Below are positions 1 to 10,665 of a stretch of DNA of 64,000 nt, piece by piece (position 1 is the first letter of the stretch; every line of letters begins with the position of its first letter). A program made the translations under genes and the position numbers. The DNA comes from Bryoerythrophyllum caledonicum (taxonomy: Eukaryota; Streptophyta; Bryopsida; Pottiales; Pottiaceae). The notes under the pieces are model-generated. The model had not been told where the DNA came from. It worked only from the letters and a program-made list of their open reading frames with translations, and made no database searches. The stretch lies in NCBI GenBank assembly GCA_963971425.1, contig OZ020516.1:12078593-12142592 (forward strand). The letters run 5' to 3'.

Positions 1-1
1 G

Positions 2-790
2 CGCTCCCCGGCCTGCCTCGCCATTGCCGGGCTGCACATCTGCGGCACGCGCTGCAGAGTAGCGCAATCGGCCGACTCCGACACAGAATTCGCGTACGAG
101 GATATGCGCCTCAACGAGACGGAGGTTCGGCAAATCTTGATTTCCCTGAGCAAAGTGGCCACACCGAGAGCCGGCATCCTCGGCGTCGGGCGTGGCCTAA
201 CCTCGCTCGCCACCATCGCCTCGCGCTTCGCCTACTGCTTGTCTGACACGGACGAGCCCGCCGGGAGCTCGCTCGTCTTCAACGGCGGAGACGCGATCCC
301 AGACCTCGCCTTCACGCCGCTGCTCCCGCGCTCCACCTTCCACCTCGTAACCCTAGACGCCATCAAAGTGCACGACCGCGAGCTTTCGGTCCCCGCCATC
401 GCCGTCGTCCTCGACATGAGCACGAGATTCTCGCGCTTCCCGCGGGCGGTGCTGGAACCGATCGTGAGCGCCATCGCGAGGCGAGTGGCGCTCCCGAGGG
501 TGGCCGTGCCAAGGTTCCGCCTCTGCTACGCCATCGGGACTGCGGAGATTCTGCGCGTGCCGTCGGTGGAGTTAGTGTTTGAGAACGACGCAAGAATGCG
601 GCTTCCGATGGAGAATCTGTTCGTGGCGGCGAGCGAGCGCGGGGAGGTGGTGTGCCTGGCGATGACGGTCGGAGAGGGCGTGGCGGTCATCGGCGCGACG
701 CAGCAGCAGAATTTCGTTGTCGTTGTGGATCGCGCCGGGGAGCGGGTCGGGTTTGCGCCGCGGCAGTGCGCTTCGTTGCCGAATTTTTGA
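2..790 (+). CDS. TAXI/nepenthesin-like aspartic protease family protein, 3' part
   Basis: The frame is open from the left edge, so the gene starts outside the window; the first ATG inside (104) is unlikely to be the true start because the codons before it already match the family (a Cys-rich stretch, then a region like the usual Tyr-x-Asp-Gly-Ser segment). Seen in order: the hinge motif GILGVGRGLTSL, FAYCLSD, the second active-site region, VVCLA and a C-terminal IGATQQQNF...RVGFAPRQC, which is the standard end of plant A1 proteases of the nepenthesin/CDR1/TAXI type. These are secreted or vacuolar proteases, or xylanase-inhibitor-like proteins. The usual D-S/T-G at the second site reads D-M-S-T here, so proteolysis is doubtful; the first active site lies outside the window. 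The gene is GC-rich and has no intron in the visible part. Confidence 0.85.
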   Translation, partial: RSPACLAIAGLHICGTRCRVAQSADSDTEFAYEDMRLNETEVRQILISLSKVATPRAGILGVGRGLTSLATIASRFAYCLSDTDEPAGSSLVFNGGDAIPDLAFTPLLPRSTFHLVTLDAIKVHDRELSVPAIAVVLDMSTRFSRFPRAVLEPIVSAIARRVALPRVAVPRFRLCYAIGTAEILRVPSVELVFENDARMRLPMENLFVAASERGEVVCLAMTVGEGVAVIGATQQQNFVVVVDRAGERVGFAPRQCASLPNF

Positions 791-1093
791 TCTTCTTCGT
801 CATTCTTCATCTTCTTCAAGTTCGCTTCATTGCACAACTTGTGAACCTCAGCTCATCTTCTCCTTCAAGTGCGCTTCGTTGCCGAATCTCTGAAGCGCAG
901 CGAAGCTCATTCTTCATCTTCTTCAGGTGCGTTTCATAGAAAAACTTGTGAACCTCGGCTCATCTTCTTCTTCAAGAGCGCTTCGTTGCCGAATCTCTGA
1001 AGCGCCGCAAACCTCATTCTTCATCTTCTTCAAGTGCGTTTCATTGCAAAACTTGTGAACCTCAGCTCATCTTCTTCATCTTCATCTTTAAGT
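766..1093 (+). repeat. Tandem repeat of the protease gene tail and 3' flank (period about 103-107 bp)
   Basis: The block TGCGCTTCGTTGCCGAAT plus a stop-like TGA starts at 766 (the real end of the gene), 869 and 976, and again at 6603 beyond the copia element. Each block is followed by a CATCTTCTTC-rich stretch and by AACTTGTGAACCTC. The array therefore began as a duplication of the last codons, the stop and the 3' flank of the gene. Copia A later inserted between copies three and four. Confidence 0.8.
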
Positions 1094-1280
1094 TGTTGAA
1101 ACTCTACATAGTAACTGCGTGAAGGAAACATGAGATGCGCTACTGCGCTCTGATTATTTTGAAAGAAGGAAACAGAATATATACACAAACAGACGTCCAC
1201 ATGGACAGACTGGATGAATGATATCTAAATGACTAGATGGATGTACGGTGGGTGTACGTCGAGTGCGGTGAATTTCAACA
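1094..1280 (-). repeat. 3' LTR of copia A
   Basis: A 187-bp LTR starting TGTTGAAA and ending TTTCAACA on the plus strand, matched by the copy at 6414-6599. A 9-bp inverted repeat, GTCGAGTGC (1258-1266) with GCACTCGAC (1281-1289), spans the LTR/internal junction. Confidence 0.9.
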
Positions 1281-1800
1281 GCACTCGACCTCAGTAGTAT
1301 TCATTGACAGTCAAGGCTTCTAGAGGGAGAGAGCGATGTCGATATACCAGGGTTTCTCTTCAACAGTTGCGCAGTGGAGAGATCAAGTGGATGAGCTCTC
1401 AGTGGTGTGTACGGCAATATTCGAAGTAATTTTTTTCGTGTACTTGTTTGTTGACTGGTGGTGTTCGGTGCAGGCTGAGATACTTCTTCTCGTGCTGTGG
1501 CTGCTGTCCACGGTAGTACGTCGTTGCTGTGATGTTATGATCGATTGTTGCCTCATTTTGATGTTGGCCGTATGACGAGTTTCACGTGTTGGGATGGAAC
1601 ATGCAGAAGTCGGAGCGGCAGTGAGGGTTCCGGTTGACAGGAAGGTCGGAGACGCTCGGGTTGTAGTCTGGGGAGTATTTCAGGGATCCAACTCAGTGGT
1701 GGGATAATAGAGGTTCTAAGTCTCACCCCGTGCTCCTGATTTTAAACATGAGAGAACTAGGAGGGGTTTATGGCTGGACAGTTATAACACTCCTAAGTGG
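1281..1800 (-). other. Non-coding 3' region of copia A with a second LTR-like start
   Basis: About 510 bp between the end of RNase H and the 3' LTR hold no convincing protein. On the minus strand a purine-rich ACTTAGGAG at about 1791-1799 is followed directly by TGTTATAAC, which looks like a polypurine tract plus an LTR start. The true LTR at 1280 has no obvious polypurine tract. A relic of another LTR or a recombinant end is possible. Confidence 0.4.
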
Positions 1801-1807
1801 GTGATTA

Positions 1808-4800
1808 CTAGGTTGCAGTAGGGATTTCAAGGATGCTTGCGTTCTCTCCGTCTATAAGAAACTTGTTGATAGGTAGTGGCTTTGTTAAGAAGTCAGCTTG
1901 CTGTGTACAAGTTGGCGTGAAGTGAACCTGCACCAGCCCACTTTGGGTAGTTTCCCTAATAAAATGATGTTGAAGTGAAATATGCTTTGTTCTTGCATGA
2001 ATCACAAGGTTGTGTACGAGTTTGATACAACTCTGGTTATCGCTCATGAGACTTGTGGCTCTTGTGATTGTAATACCTAATTCTCCCAAAATTCTTCGGA
2101 AATAATGATATCCTTGGACACATCGNNNNNNNNNNNNNNNNNNNNNNNNNNNNNNNNNNNNNNNNNNNNNNNNNNNNNNNNNNNNNNNNNNNNNNNNNNN
2201 NNNNNNNNNNNNNNNNNNNNNNNNNNNNNNNNNNNNNNNNNNNNNNNNNNNNNNNNNNNNNNNNNNNNNNNNNNNNNNNNNNNNNNNNNNNNNNNNNNNN
2301 NNNNNNNNNNNNNNNNNNNNNNNNNAAAAGATACAAGATGACCTTAATTTATGTAATATCCCAGAGGTTGAGCGTCGGGTGTCTGTCTTTGCCCCAGTCC
2401 GCACCAGCATAAGTGTGGTACTCATCCGTGCTAAGTGAGGGCAGAAATAAACCATGGTTTATTGTTCCGTCTAGATACCTCATGATGCGTTCAGCTACCT
2501 GCAGGTTCAGCTGCTCAGGTTTGTCCATGTATCTTGCTATGCATCCAAGTGCAAAGCAGACATCCGAGCGGGTGTTTGTTAAGTATATTAAACTTCCTAC
2601 CATCGATCTGTAAAGTTCAAGGTCAACCAAGTCTTTGTTGATCGCTATAGCTGTAGGTGGGGGATCCATCAGGAGCAGGCTCAGATTACAGTTAGTCATA
2701 CCAAAGCGAAGCAGATGTTCCTTGATATATGCTGAGTGAGTAGTATTCTATTTTTCAACCTCCGTATTTCTGCTCCTAAATACAAGCTGGCAAGTGCCAT
2801 ATCAGTGATCTCAAATTCATGCTTAAGTGCATTCTTTAGAGCTGCAATACGATTCTTGTCTTCACGAGTGATAAGAAGATCGTCAACGTAGAGAAGAACG
2901 AACACGCACTTCCCTTCCCGTATTGCAAAATGTAAGTTTGGGTCATACTCGTTGCGGGTATAGCCTTGATTTCGAAGCCATGTGTCCATTCTTAAGTACC
3001 AAGCCTTTGGGGCTTGTTTAAGTCCGTATAAGGCTTGCCGTATTGGACACACTTTTGTCGGATCTCTTGCGTGTGGGAAGTCCTCGGGAATTTCCATGAT
3101 GACATCTTCATCTATAATACCATTTAGGAATGTCGTCTTGACATCCATTTGGTGGAGGTCCCAGTTGTTTTGAGCGGCTAGAGCTAGAATGATTTGTATG
3201 GCCAACCATCTAACAATTGGGGCAAATATGTCTTCGTAGTCTATTCCCGCTTTTTGTTGGAAGCCTTGAGCTACGATTCTTGCCTTGAGCTGTGTGGTGT
3301 CTCGGCTCGGTTTTGTTTTAAATAGCCACTTTGCAGTGATCCGCTTACGATCTAAAGGCCTCTCGATAACATCCCATGTGTTGTTGCGTATGATGGAGCT
3401 AACCTCACTTTTGACAGCCTCGCGCCATCCCTGGTGTAACATAGCATGTTGGAAGCTGGCAGATTTGTCAGCTCCTTTTATATTTAACGTCCAAAAATTA
3501 TGCAGACGTTGTGAAGGTCTCCGGTCGCGAGATGGATAGCACCTCCCTGTCGGTTGAAGTTCTAGGTTTTCGTTCTGAGATCCTGCTCTGGTTGATAAAT
3601 CGGCGATGCCTCCAGTTGGCGATTGTGGCTCGAAGTTAACTAGCGGTGGTGTCTCGGATGTGGTTGATATTCTTCTTGGCTGTAAAGTGTGACCCTGATG
3701 GTATGGCGCTGGCCTGTTTGCCACCTGTGAGCGACTTCCCGAGGTTGCTCCCTGGGAACTTTCTTTGAAGTTATCAAAAGTAACGCTATCCCTATCGCTA
3801 CTGGTGGAAAGGGATAGATCGTGGAGAGAGGTGCCCTCATCATTCGGGAAAGCTAAATCATTACTCTGTTCACTCATAAAAAGTGGTTCTAAGTATGGAT
3901 AGACGGTGTTTTGTTGCAAGTCACTTGTTTGTGACAGTGGGATGGCATGACTAAAGAGGGAATGCGGTGCCGATGATTTAGGTTGGAGGTGCTGGTACCC
4001 TATTTGTTGTTCGTCAAAAACTACGTCCCTGCTAATAACTATCTTATGTCTAATATTATCATACAAACGAAAAGCTTTGGACTGAGAATCGTACCCAACG
4101 AACAGACACATGCGTGTGCATTTGTCAAGTTTATTTCTTTCATCCGCAGGTACATGAACGTAAGCCATTGATCCAAAGATTTTGAGGTGTTGTAGATTTA
4201 CTGGCATACCTGTGCAGGTCGTCTCTAGAGGTACACCGTAATTCGTCCTGGTGGGGCTCCTGTTGACAAGGTACGCCGCCATGGAAACAGCCTCGGACCA
4301 TAAAAACGCAGGAAGTTTGTTGTTAGCTGCTATGCTCCGCGCTCTGTCAAGTATTGTACAATTTCGCCTTTCCGCAACACCATTCTGTTGTGGAGTCTTT
4401 GGTTGTGTCAGCTCTCGTTTGATTCCGTGGCGGGAGCAATAATTTATGAACTCTTGTGACAAATATTCGCCTCCTCTATCTGATCTTAAAGCTTGCAACC
4501 GTCTGCTTGTTTCTACCTCAAGCCTGTTCTTGAAGTTGCGGAAAATATTGAAGGTTTCACTTTTATGCTTTATGAAATAAGTCCAGCTTTTTCTGGAGTG
4601 GTCATCTGTAAAAACTAGAATGAACCTAGATCCTCCTAATGACAGTGTTGGCATTGGTCCCATGACATCAGTGTGAACTCTTTCACCTGGAAACTTTGCA
4701 TGTGTCTCAGATTTTCGGGAAAACCGTTCTTGTCTCTGTTAACCAGCCAATCAGCTTGCACATACTCGTGCCGTGATATCAATACGGGAAATGCCTTGAG

Positions 4801-5300
4801 CATGAGATGATTTTGATAAGAAGCCAAGTCCGGAGAAACTAACATGGCCCATCCTGTGATGCCAGGTTTCAGCTGTATCGTTTTCCTCAATAAGAAGTGC
4901 GGTAGGTGTCGTTTCCTGTAAATAATATAAACCATTCACACTACTTCTGCAACCTGTCGCTATGACATTGTCGTGTTTATAGATCCAACAATGAGTCCGT
5001 GTGAAGGTGACGATTCGACCTGCATCAGTAATTGATCCTATTGAAGCTAATTTTTTTTTCAAAAGAGGGCAAGTAACGAACATTTTCCAACTTTATTTCT
5101 CCAGAATTGGTGTTTAAAGTAGACATGCATGTTCCATGCACAAGATGAGACTCTCCTCCACCTGTTTTGACATGACTCTGATAACTAGTTTGAGCAGGTG
5201 GATAGTCCAGTTTGTTGACATCAGACGCAACGTGCGAAATTGCGCCACTATCAAGATACCAAAGGTTGAAGGTTGGCTGATCATACTGACCGTAATAATA
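1808..5300 (-). pseudogene. pol: Copia A pol: protease, integrase, reverse transcriptase, RNase H remnants
   Basis: On the minus strand, an aspartic protease DSGA motif lies near 5245-5253, then the gag-pre-integrase WHHRMGH (about 4830-4870), then the integrase core with RSDRGGEY and TPQQNGVAERRN (4663 to about 3950). The reverse transcriptase follows with LYGLKQAPKAWY and the catalytic YVDD (to 2696). After a frame change near 2700, the stretch SMVGSLIYLTNTRSDVCFA and the start of RNase H run to the gap. RNase H resumes beyond the gap (DNQSCIKL, KHISLQHHFIRE, ADFLTKPLP). Protease, early integrase, reverse transcriptase and RNase H lie in different frames, so the gene is dead. Confidence 0.9.
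2126..2325. other. Assembly gap, 200 N
   Basis: A run of exactly 200 N, probably of nominal length. It falls in the RNase H domain of copia A. Confidence 0.99.
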
Positions 5301-6311
5301 CTAGTGATATGGATCACACATGTAAGCATCAAAGTCTTCGGCGGAATATGCGTATTCGTTACTTCTTGGAGCTTGTGTCGTTACTTCGTGGAGTTTGTGT
5401 CTGCAGTCTCGAGCTATGTGGCCGCCTTTGCCGCACTTGTAACATATTATATTTGGTCGACTTGAGTTTGGTTGTGCACGTCCAGGTGATCTCCAGACCG
5501 ATCCTCGTCCTCCATACTGGGCTGGTGCAGGTGTACGCCCGGGCCGACGTCCCCACGGTGGCGGCGGTGGCATGCGCCACCAAGGTGGTGGTCGATTCCA
5601 TCGACCTCGTCCTCTGCCTCGTCCGCTTTGCTGGTATGCGGTGATCGACACCTTCTTATTGATACTGGTTGCTATGGCGTTTGTATCGCCATGCAGTTGA
5701 AGTTTGTATTCTTGCCTGTTGTGCTCCATGAGCAGCTTGGAGCTAAGGCGCGCAAAGGATATGTCTAGATCAAGTTGAGCAAGCGTCTGTACGACACTCT
5801 CAAAGGACATTGGAAGTCCGTTGAGAACGGTGTTGTTGAGATCGCTGTCAATCATCATGTCTCCCATGTAAGTGAGTCGATTCCGTAGTTCACGAGCTTT
5901 CTTCAAGAATTCGTCCACCGAGTCGCCTTCAACCATCTTGAGCGAGTTGAGTTGTGCTCTCAACATCAACGTCTGGGACTTGTCTCCAGCTGCATAGAGA
6001 TCTTTGAGTGCCTTCCAGATGATCGCTGGATCGGTGTGTGCTGCAATAATATCAACAATGTCATCATTCACAGAGTAAGCTATCAGTCTGCACGCTATGG
6101 CTTTCCTCTTGATGAAGACAACTTCTGAAACACTCTTGCCTTCTAAGGTGACAGGAAATGTGCTTGGTTTTCTCTCCTCTTCGGTGATGTATCAAAGACT
6201 CTCCGCTCGCAAGTTCATTGTCATTCTCAGACTCCACATGTAATAGTTTTCTGTTCCTCTGAGTTTCTCACCCTCCTTAACAATAGCATTTTCTGCCACG
6301 GTGCTACTCAT
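5301..6311 (-). pseudogene. gag: Copia A gag with one premature stop
   Basis: The likely start is the ATG at 6309-6311, about 90 bp inside the primer binding site. A single in-frame TGA lies at 6192-6194; downstream the frame is open to 5301. The capsid part is of the plant copia UBN2 type. A CCHC zinc knuckle, CYKCGKGGHIARDC, is at about 5400-5440. Between capsid and knuckle lies an unusual run rich in Arg, Gly and Pro (GRGRGRGRW, then poly-Pro). The protein would package element RNA in virus-like particles. This copy is inactive. Confidence 0.85.
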
Positions 6312-6401
6312 TTCTTACGGCTAGATCAGGTGCAAGGCATCTCTGACTATTTCTAACTATATTTTCTCTTGTAAATCCACAGTTGCTCTACTCGTGACGA
6401 G

Positions 6402-6413
6402 GCTCTGATACCA
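6402..6413 (-). other. Primer binding site of copia A (initiator tRNA-Met)
   Basis: On the minus strand TGGTATCAGAGC directly abuts the 5' LTR. This is the standard plant copia primer site complementary to initiator tRNA-Met. Confidence 0.9.
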
Positions 6414-6599
6414 TGTTGAAAGGCTACATAGTAACTGCGTGAAGGAAACATGAGCTACGCTAGTGTACTCTGATCATATTGAAAGAAGGAAATAGAATAT
6501 ATACACAACAGACATCCACATGGACAGATTGGATGAATGATATCTAAATGACTAGATGGATGTACGGTGGGTGTACGTCGAGTGCGGTGAATTTCAACA
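6414..6599 (-). repeat. 5' LTR of copia A
   Basis: A 186-bp LTR matching 1094-1280, with one indel and about a dozen substitutions. It is followed by the target duplication TAAGT. Confidence 0.9.
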
Positions 6600-7039
6600 T
6601 AAGTGCGCTTCGTTGCCGAATCTTTGAAGCGCAACGAAGCTTATTCTTCATCTTCTTCTTCAACTTCTTCAAGCATTGGTACATAAGATGGTGAGTGTGG
6701 CTGCGATTGATTCGCGTGACATGTTATTATGATCGGTTCACAATCGATTTTTGAGCCCGCCTTGCTGATACGACCCATGGAGGTTCGCTTCTGAGTTTCG
6801 TCATCATACATTTGTACAAAAGCTAGTTGGGGGTCGTTGTAAGTGCGGTCTTGTGACATGCTATTAATGGATTCGACCGGTTTTTGAGTCCACCATATTG
6901 AGACGATTCATGGTGTGAAGAACCTGCAGTTAGTTACATTATACATACTAGGCGAGTGAGATTATCACATGACATGGTGTGGTTTGAAATGATAGAATTA
7001 GGTGAAAATTTGAGTAACATTTGGAAGAAATTATATTTA
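6600..7039. other. Fourth copy of the gene-tail repeat, then no recognised gene
   Basis: 6603-6665 continues the tandem array interrupted by copia A (CATCTTCTTC-rich). A 72-codon minus-strand frame (6641-6859) ends in an acidic run encoded by that repeat. I do not regard it as a gene. Nothing is recognised from 6860 to 7039. Confidence 0.5.
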
Positions 7040-7207
7040 CAATATAATAGAAAATAATTTGTCATATGTCCATCCGATACATCCGTTGGCTCCCACAACA
7101 GTCAAATTTCATCCGCCTATTTTTGGCACATTTCTAGATGACAAATCCTTTTGAAGGAATCACTTTGTTTTTTGGATGTGCCCTTAGAAAGAATCCTCAA
7201 TAATGTA
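7040..7207 (-). repeat. Dispersed repeat, left part (split by the LTR pair)
   Basis: In reverse complement this matches the repeat at about 52670-52880 (shared elements: ATGACAAAT then TTTTCTATTATA; GGCGGATG; GTGCCCTT). The other part of the same copy lies at 10666-10740, so the LTR element inserted into it. Confidence 0.6.
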
Positions 7208-7765
7208 TGTTAAAGGGAGATTGATCTACAAACTCTCTTCTGCATAAACCCTAGAAACCCTAAGAAACCCTAAGAAACCCTGATTTGCTCAAAACACCTT
7301 GTAAAACCTCAAATCACGTCGGATTTTATTGGCTAGGTCATAGTTTGTACATGGCAAAGTCTTTCCAACTCAATGTGACCTCAAAACCTCTACCAACTCC
7401 TCTAACCCTAATGTGTCTAAGCTCCAACTCCTAGTTCCAAGTTGCAAGAGTGAGAGAGAGAAAGAGCTCCAAGCTCCCCCTCCATGTGCACCAAACCCTA
7501 ATGGAAGTCATCCGGCGGATGAACACTATGATGGATGAAAGTCATTCAGTTGCCCATGTTCATCCAACTGACAGATGAAACTGGTCAGGACGGAAATCAT
7601 CCGCCTCGCCAGATTTCATCCGGCCAACCCAGTGGATGAAAAATTGTCTAGGAAGGAAATCAATCGCATCGTCAGGTTCATCCACTAGAGAGCCCAAATA
7701 CTCAACCAGAGTCAAAAAATGAAAATTACTACGCGGGTCCGCTAATCCTGGTTCTTCGTTTAACA
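7208..7765 (-). repeat. Left LTR of the non-autonomous element
   Basis: It starts TGTTAAAG and ends TTTAACA. It contains a telomere-like run (AAACCCTAAGAAACCCTAAG, about 7254-7284) and many copies of ATCCG/GGATGAA-type short inverted words. It is highly similar to 10130-10665. Confidence 0.75.
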
Positions 7766-8799
7766 TTATCCCCCTTCTAAACTACATCGGTCCTCTGATG
7801 TTTTTTTTTTTTTTTCTTTCGGTTGAAGCCTGAAGGTCATCTATGACTCCTTCTGGTGTTGCCTTTGAGTATGCCCCGAGCGTGTTTTCTCACCACCTGC
7901 TCCAGTTATCAGGCCATCTCCGTGGCCGGGTAAAGATCGTGGATCTCCTCGTCCTCCCTCTCTCCTCAGTCCGTCCGCGTGCCGATACCCTGTCCAAGTC
8001 CCAAAATCTCCGCCTTGACACCAACTTCCAAGCTTCACCTGGGCAGCCATTATTGCATCCTTCTAACCTCTATTTCTCTTTCGTGTGGTGAATGTGAGGC
8101 TTACTGTACGCTGGCCTCCGAGGTATTATGTGGTCCGCCCATGACCGTATTAACCTCCAATTTGTCCGGCCGCAGTACTAGCCGGGTTGTGCGCGGTTGC
8201 TAGAATTGACTCTCTACATCTCCTGGACCTCCTCCTCCCTGGTCACCATCCATGCTGAGTGAATTGTCTTCTGCTTCCGGTGACTAACTTCCGGTGTTGG
8301 CCTGGTCGAGTTGTCTTGCCAACACTTCAGTATCCGGTCTTCCCTAGGTGCCCGGGTAGTGATCGGGGATCTCCTTTGTCCTCCGTCCCTCCTGTGGTCC
8401 TCCCTTTCTCGGTGCCGATATACTGCCCTGGTCATGCAATACCGCCAACTATCCACTGTCTTTCCTCCTTTCCGGTTAGCAGTGCATTCCTCTAGTCTAG
8501 GTGCTGCCTAGTGAGTAGTGTCCGCATACTGTAGGTGGAATTTTCCTTTGCAATTTTTACCTACTAACTTAACATCTTTTTTTTTTTTTTTTTTTTTTCT
8601 CTTTCCCTTTGTATTTCTTTTTAAAAAAATTTAGTTGTTAACTTGAAAGATGTGTTTTCAGAAACTTACCTGGTCCGGGTGCACCATCCCCCTTCTGCAG
8701 TGGAACAGTCCCCTGGTCCGGATGGTACCCCGGTATTGACTACAGCTGGAAGACTGCCGAGTCTCCAGTGTTCACTGAACGTGTTCGGGTTTCCAGTCT

Positions 8800-9425
8800 G
8801 GAACCTCCGGGTTGAGTTGGAGCTGAAAGGCCTCCGGCCTTTGGGTGTCGCCGGAACTGATTGGAAGTCCGGGTTGGGACTCTAGGTTGTTTGCAGCTGG
8901 AAGGCTGCCGGGTCTGCGGGTGTCATTGGAAATGATCGGATGTCCGAGTTGGGACTCCGGGTTGGCGGCAGCTAGAAGGTCTCCGGGTCTTTGGGTGTCA
9001 CCGGAAGTGCTCGGATGTCCCGGTTGGGACTCCGGGCTGGCTGCAGCTGGAAGCCTCCGGGTCTCCGGGTGTCACTGGAAGTGATCGGATGGCCGGGTTA
9101 GGACTCTAGGCTGGCTGCAGCCTGCAGCTGGAAGCCTCCGGGTCTTTGGGTGTCATTGGAAGTGATTAGATGGCCGGGTTGGGACTCCGGGCTGGCTGTA
9201 GTTGGAAGCCTCCGGGTCTTCGGGTGTCACTGGGGGAGTTCGGATGTTCGGGGTGGGACTCTGGGTTGACTTCAGTTTGAAGGCCCTCTGGGTCTCCGGG
9301 TGTCACTGGAAGTGATCGGATGGCCGGGTTGGGACTCCCGGCTGGCTGCAGTTGGAAGCCTTCGGGTCTCCGGGTTTCATTGGAAATGATCGGATGTCCG
9401 GGTTGGGACTCCGGGCTGGCTGCAA
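8800..9425 (+). repeat. Minisatellite, about eight units of 75 bp
   Basis: Units of about 75 bp carry GGGTTGGGACTCCGGGCTGG, a CTGCAGCTGGAAG-like segment, and CCGGGTGTCACTGG then AGTGATCGGATG. Starts lie near 8872, 8947, 9022, 9097, 9178, 9253, 9328 and 9403. The period is a multiple of three, so open frames arise across units. I see no family match and treat these frames as by-products of the repeat. Confidence 0.8.
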
Positions 9426-9620
9426 CCAAAATTACCTCAAAAATTACCTCTAAAACTGTCTCTCAAAGTGCCTCTAAAAGGACTTCTAAAACTGCCTCCA
9501 AAACTACCTTAAAAATTACCGGGACTACTGCCACTAAAACTATTGCTAAAATTGCCGCTAAACTTCTAGAAAAGTTCGCTAAACGTCAAGAAAAGTTCGC
9601 TAAACGTCAATAAAGTTCCG
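9421..9620 (+). repeat. 12-bp-period repeat encoding a K-x-x-S/T-like tetrapeptide repeat
   Basis: Directly after the minisatellite, a degenerate 12-bp period (ATTACCTCTAAA, ACTGCCTCCAAA and variants) runs for about 11 units. It ends in two copies of AAGTTCGCTAAACGTCAA. In the frame that continues from the ATG at 9320 it reads as Lys/Thr/Ser tetrapeptides (KITS KITS KTVS ...) to a stop at 9611-9613. Confidence 0.7.
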
Positions 9621-10129
9621 CTAAACGTCAACACAAATGGTGAAGGTATAACCAAGATCAAAAAAATTTAAAAATAAAAAATTTGAGATGGGAAGGGCGA
9701 AAACTTTCCTGGAGATTTGTTGTTGGCTGCCAGCTGTTGCTGGCTCCCAAGGAACTGCTGCCCGGCCTGCTCCAGCTCCTAGTGACCTCCGCCTCTTGCT
9801 CTTGGGCACGGGGGCGGGCTGGACTGCTCCCTGGACCTGGCCTAGACTGCGGCTGGGACTGGTCGTGGACTGCTGCGACTAATATGGCCAGAAACCCTAA
9901 TTTTTTCTCTTCCTAAAAATTCACAAATGTTGGGGTTTTGACAAAAATCCACAAAATCCTAAAAGTGCAATGAGTAGAGAAACACTCTACACCTAAGATG
10001 CAACTCAAAAACAACCAAATTTTTCAAAAACAAGCTTTCAAAACCCTAGATCTAAATTTCAAAGCCTCAAATCCTAGTTGCCTCCTTGTAGCAAGAGCCA
10101 CATGATTCAAACTTGTGCATAGTCGCCAA

Positions 10130-10665
10130 TGTTAAAGGGAGATTGATCTACAAACTTTCTTCTGCAGAAACCCTAGAAACCCTAAGAAACCCTAAGAAAC
10201 CCTGATTTGCTCAAAACACCTTGTAAAACCTCAAATCACGTCGGATTTTATTGGCTAGGTCATAGTTTGTACATGGCAAAGTCTTTCCAACTCAATGTGA
10301 CCTCAAAACCTCTACCAACTCCTCTAACCCTAATGTGTCTAAGCTCCAACTCCTAGTTCCAAGTTGCAAGAGTGAGAGAGAGAAAGAGCTCCAAGCTCCC
10401 CCTCCATGTGCACCAAACCCTAATGGAAGTCATCCGGCGGATGAACACTATGCTGGATGAAAGTCATTCAGTTGCCCATGTTCATCCAACTGACAGATGA
10501 AACTGGATAGGACGGAAATCATCGTCCTCGCCAGATTTCATCCGGCCAACCCAGTGGATGAAAAATTGTCTAGGAAGGAAATCAACCGCATGGTCAGGTT
10601 CATCCACTGGAGAGCCCAAAAACTCAACCGGAGTCAAAAAATGAAAATTATCACCCGAGTCCGCT
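10130..10665 (-). repeat. Right LTR of the non-autonomous element (end truncated)
   Basis: It begins TGTTAAAG after TCGCCAA and follows the left LTR closely to GTCCGCTAA. It lacks the last 20-25 bp that hold the TTTAACA terminus in the left copy. Confidence 0.75.

Larger units (their letters stand above)
1094..6599 (-). mobile_element. Ty1/copia LTR retrotransposon A, decayed
   Basis: The ends are LTRs with TG...CA termini, flanked by the 5-bp target duplication TAAGT (1089-1093 and 6600-6604). The primer binding site is next to the right LTR, so the element reads right to left: gag, protease, integrase, reverse transcriptase, RNase H, which is the copia order. The LTRs differ at about a dozen positions over 187 bp, so the insertion is not recent. 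A stop in gag, frame changes in pol and an assembly gap in RNase H make it non-functional. It lies inside the tandem repeat behind the protease gene. Confidence 0.93.
7208..10665 (-). mobile_element. Non-autonomous LTR-retrotransposon-like element without gag or pol
   Basis: Two direct repeats of about 540-560 bp (7208-7765 and 10130-10665) enclose 2.4 kb without gag, protease, integrase or reverse transcriptase. The left repeat has complementary ends (TGTTAAAG and TTTAACA) and a pyrimidine run TTATCCCCCTTCT next to it, which would be a polypurine tract on the minus strand. The right copy lacks its outermost 20-25 bp. Near-identical 18-19 bp repeats flank the pair. The size and layout fit a LARD/TRIM-like element mobilised in trans. 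Confidence 0.7.

Noticed and set aside
1336..1575. Hydrophobic plus-strand ORF inside copia A
   Set aside because: It runs against the element's orientation and its Val/Leu/Trp richness follows from TG/GTT-rich DNA.
6641..6859. Small acidic-tailed ORF
   Set aside because: The acidic tail is encoded by the CTTCTTCTTCA-rich tandem repeat; no independent support.
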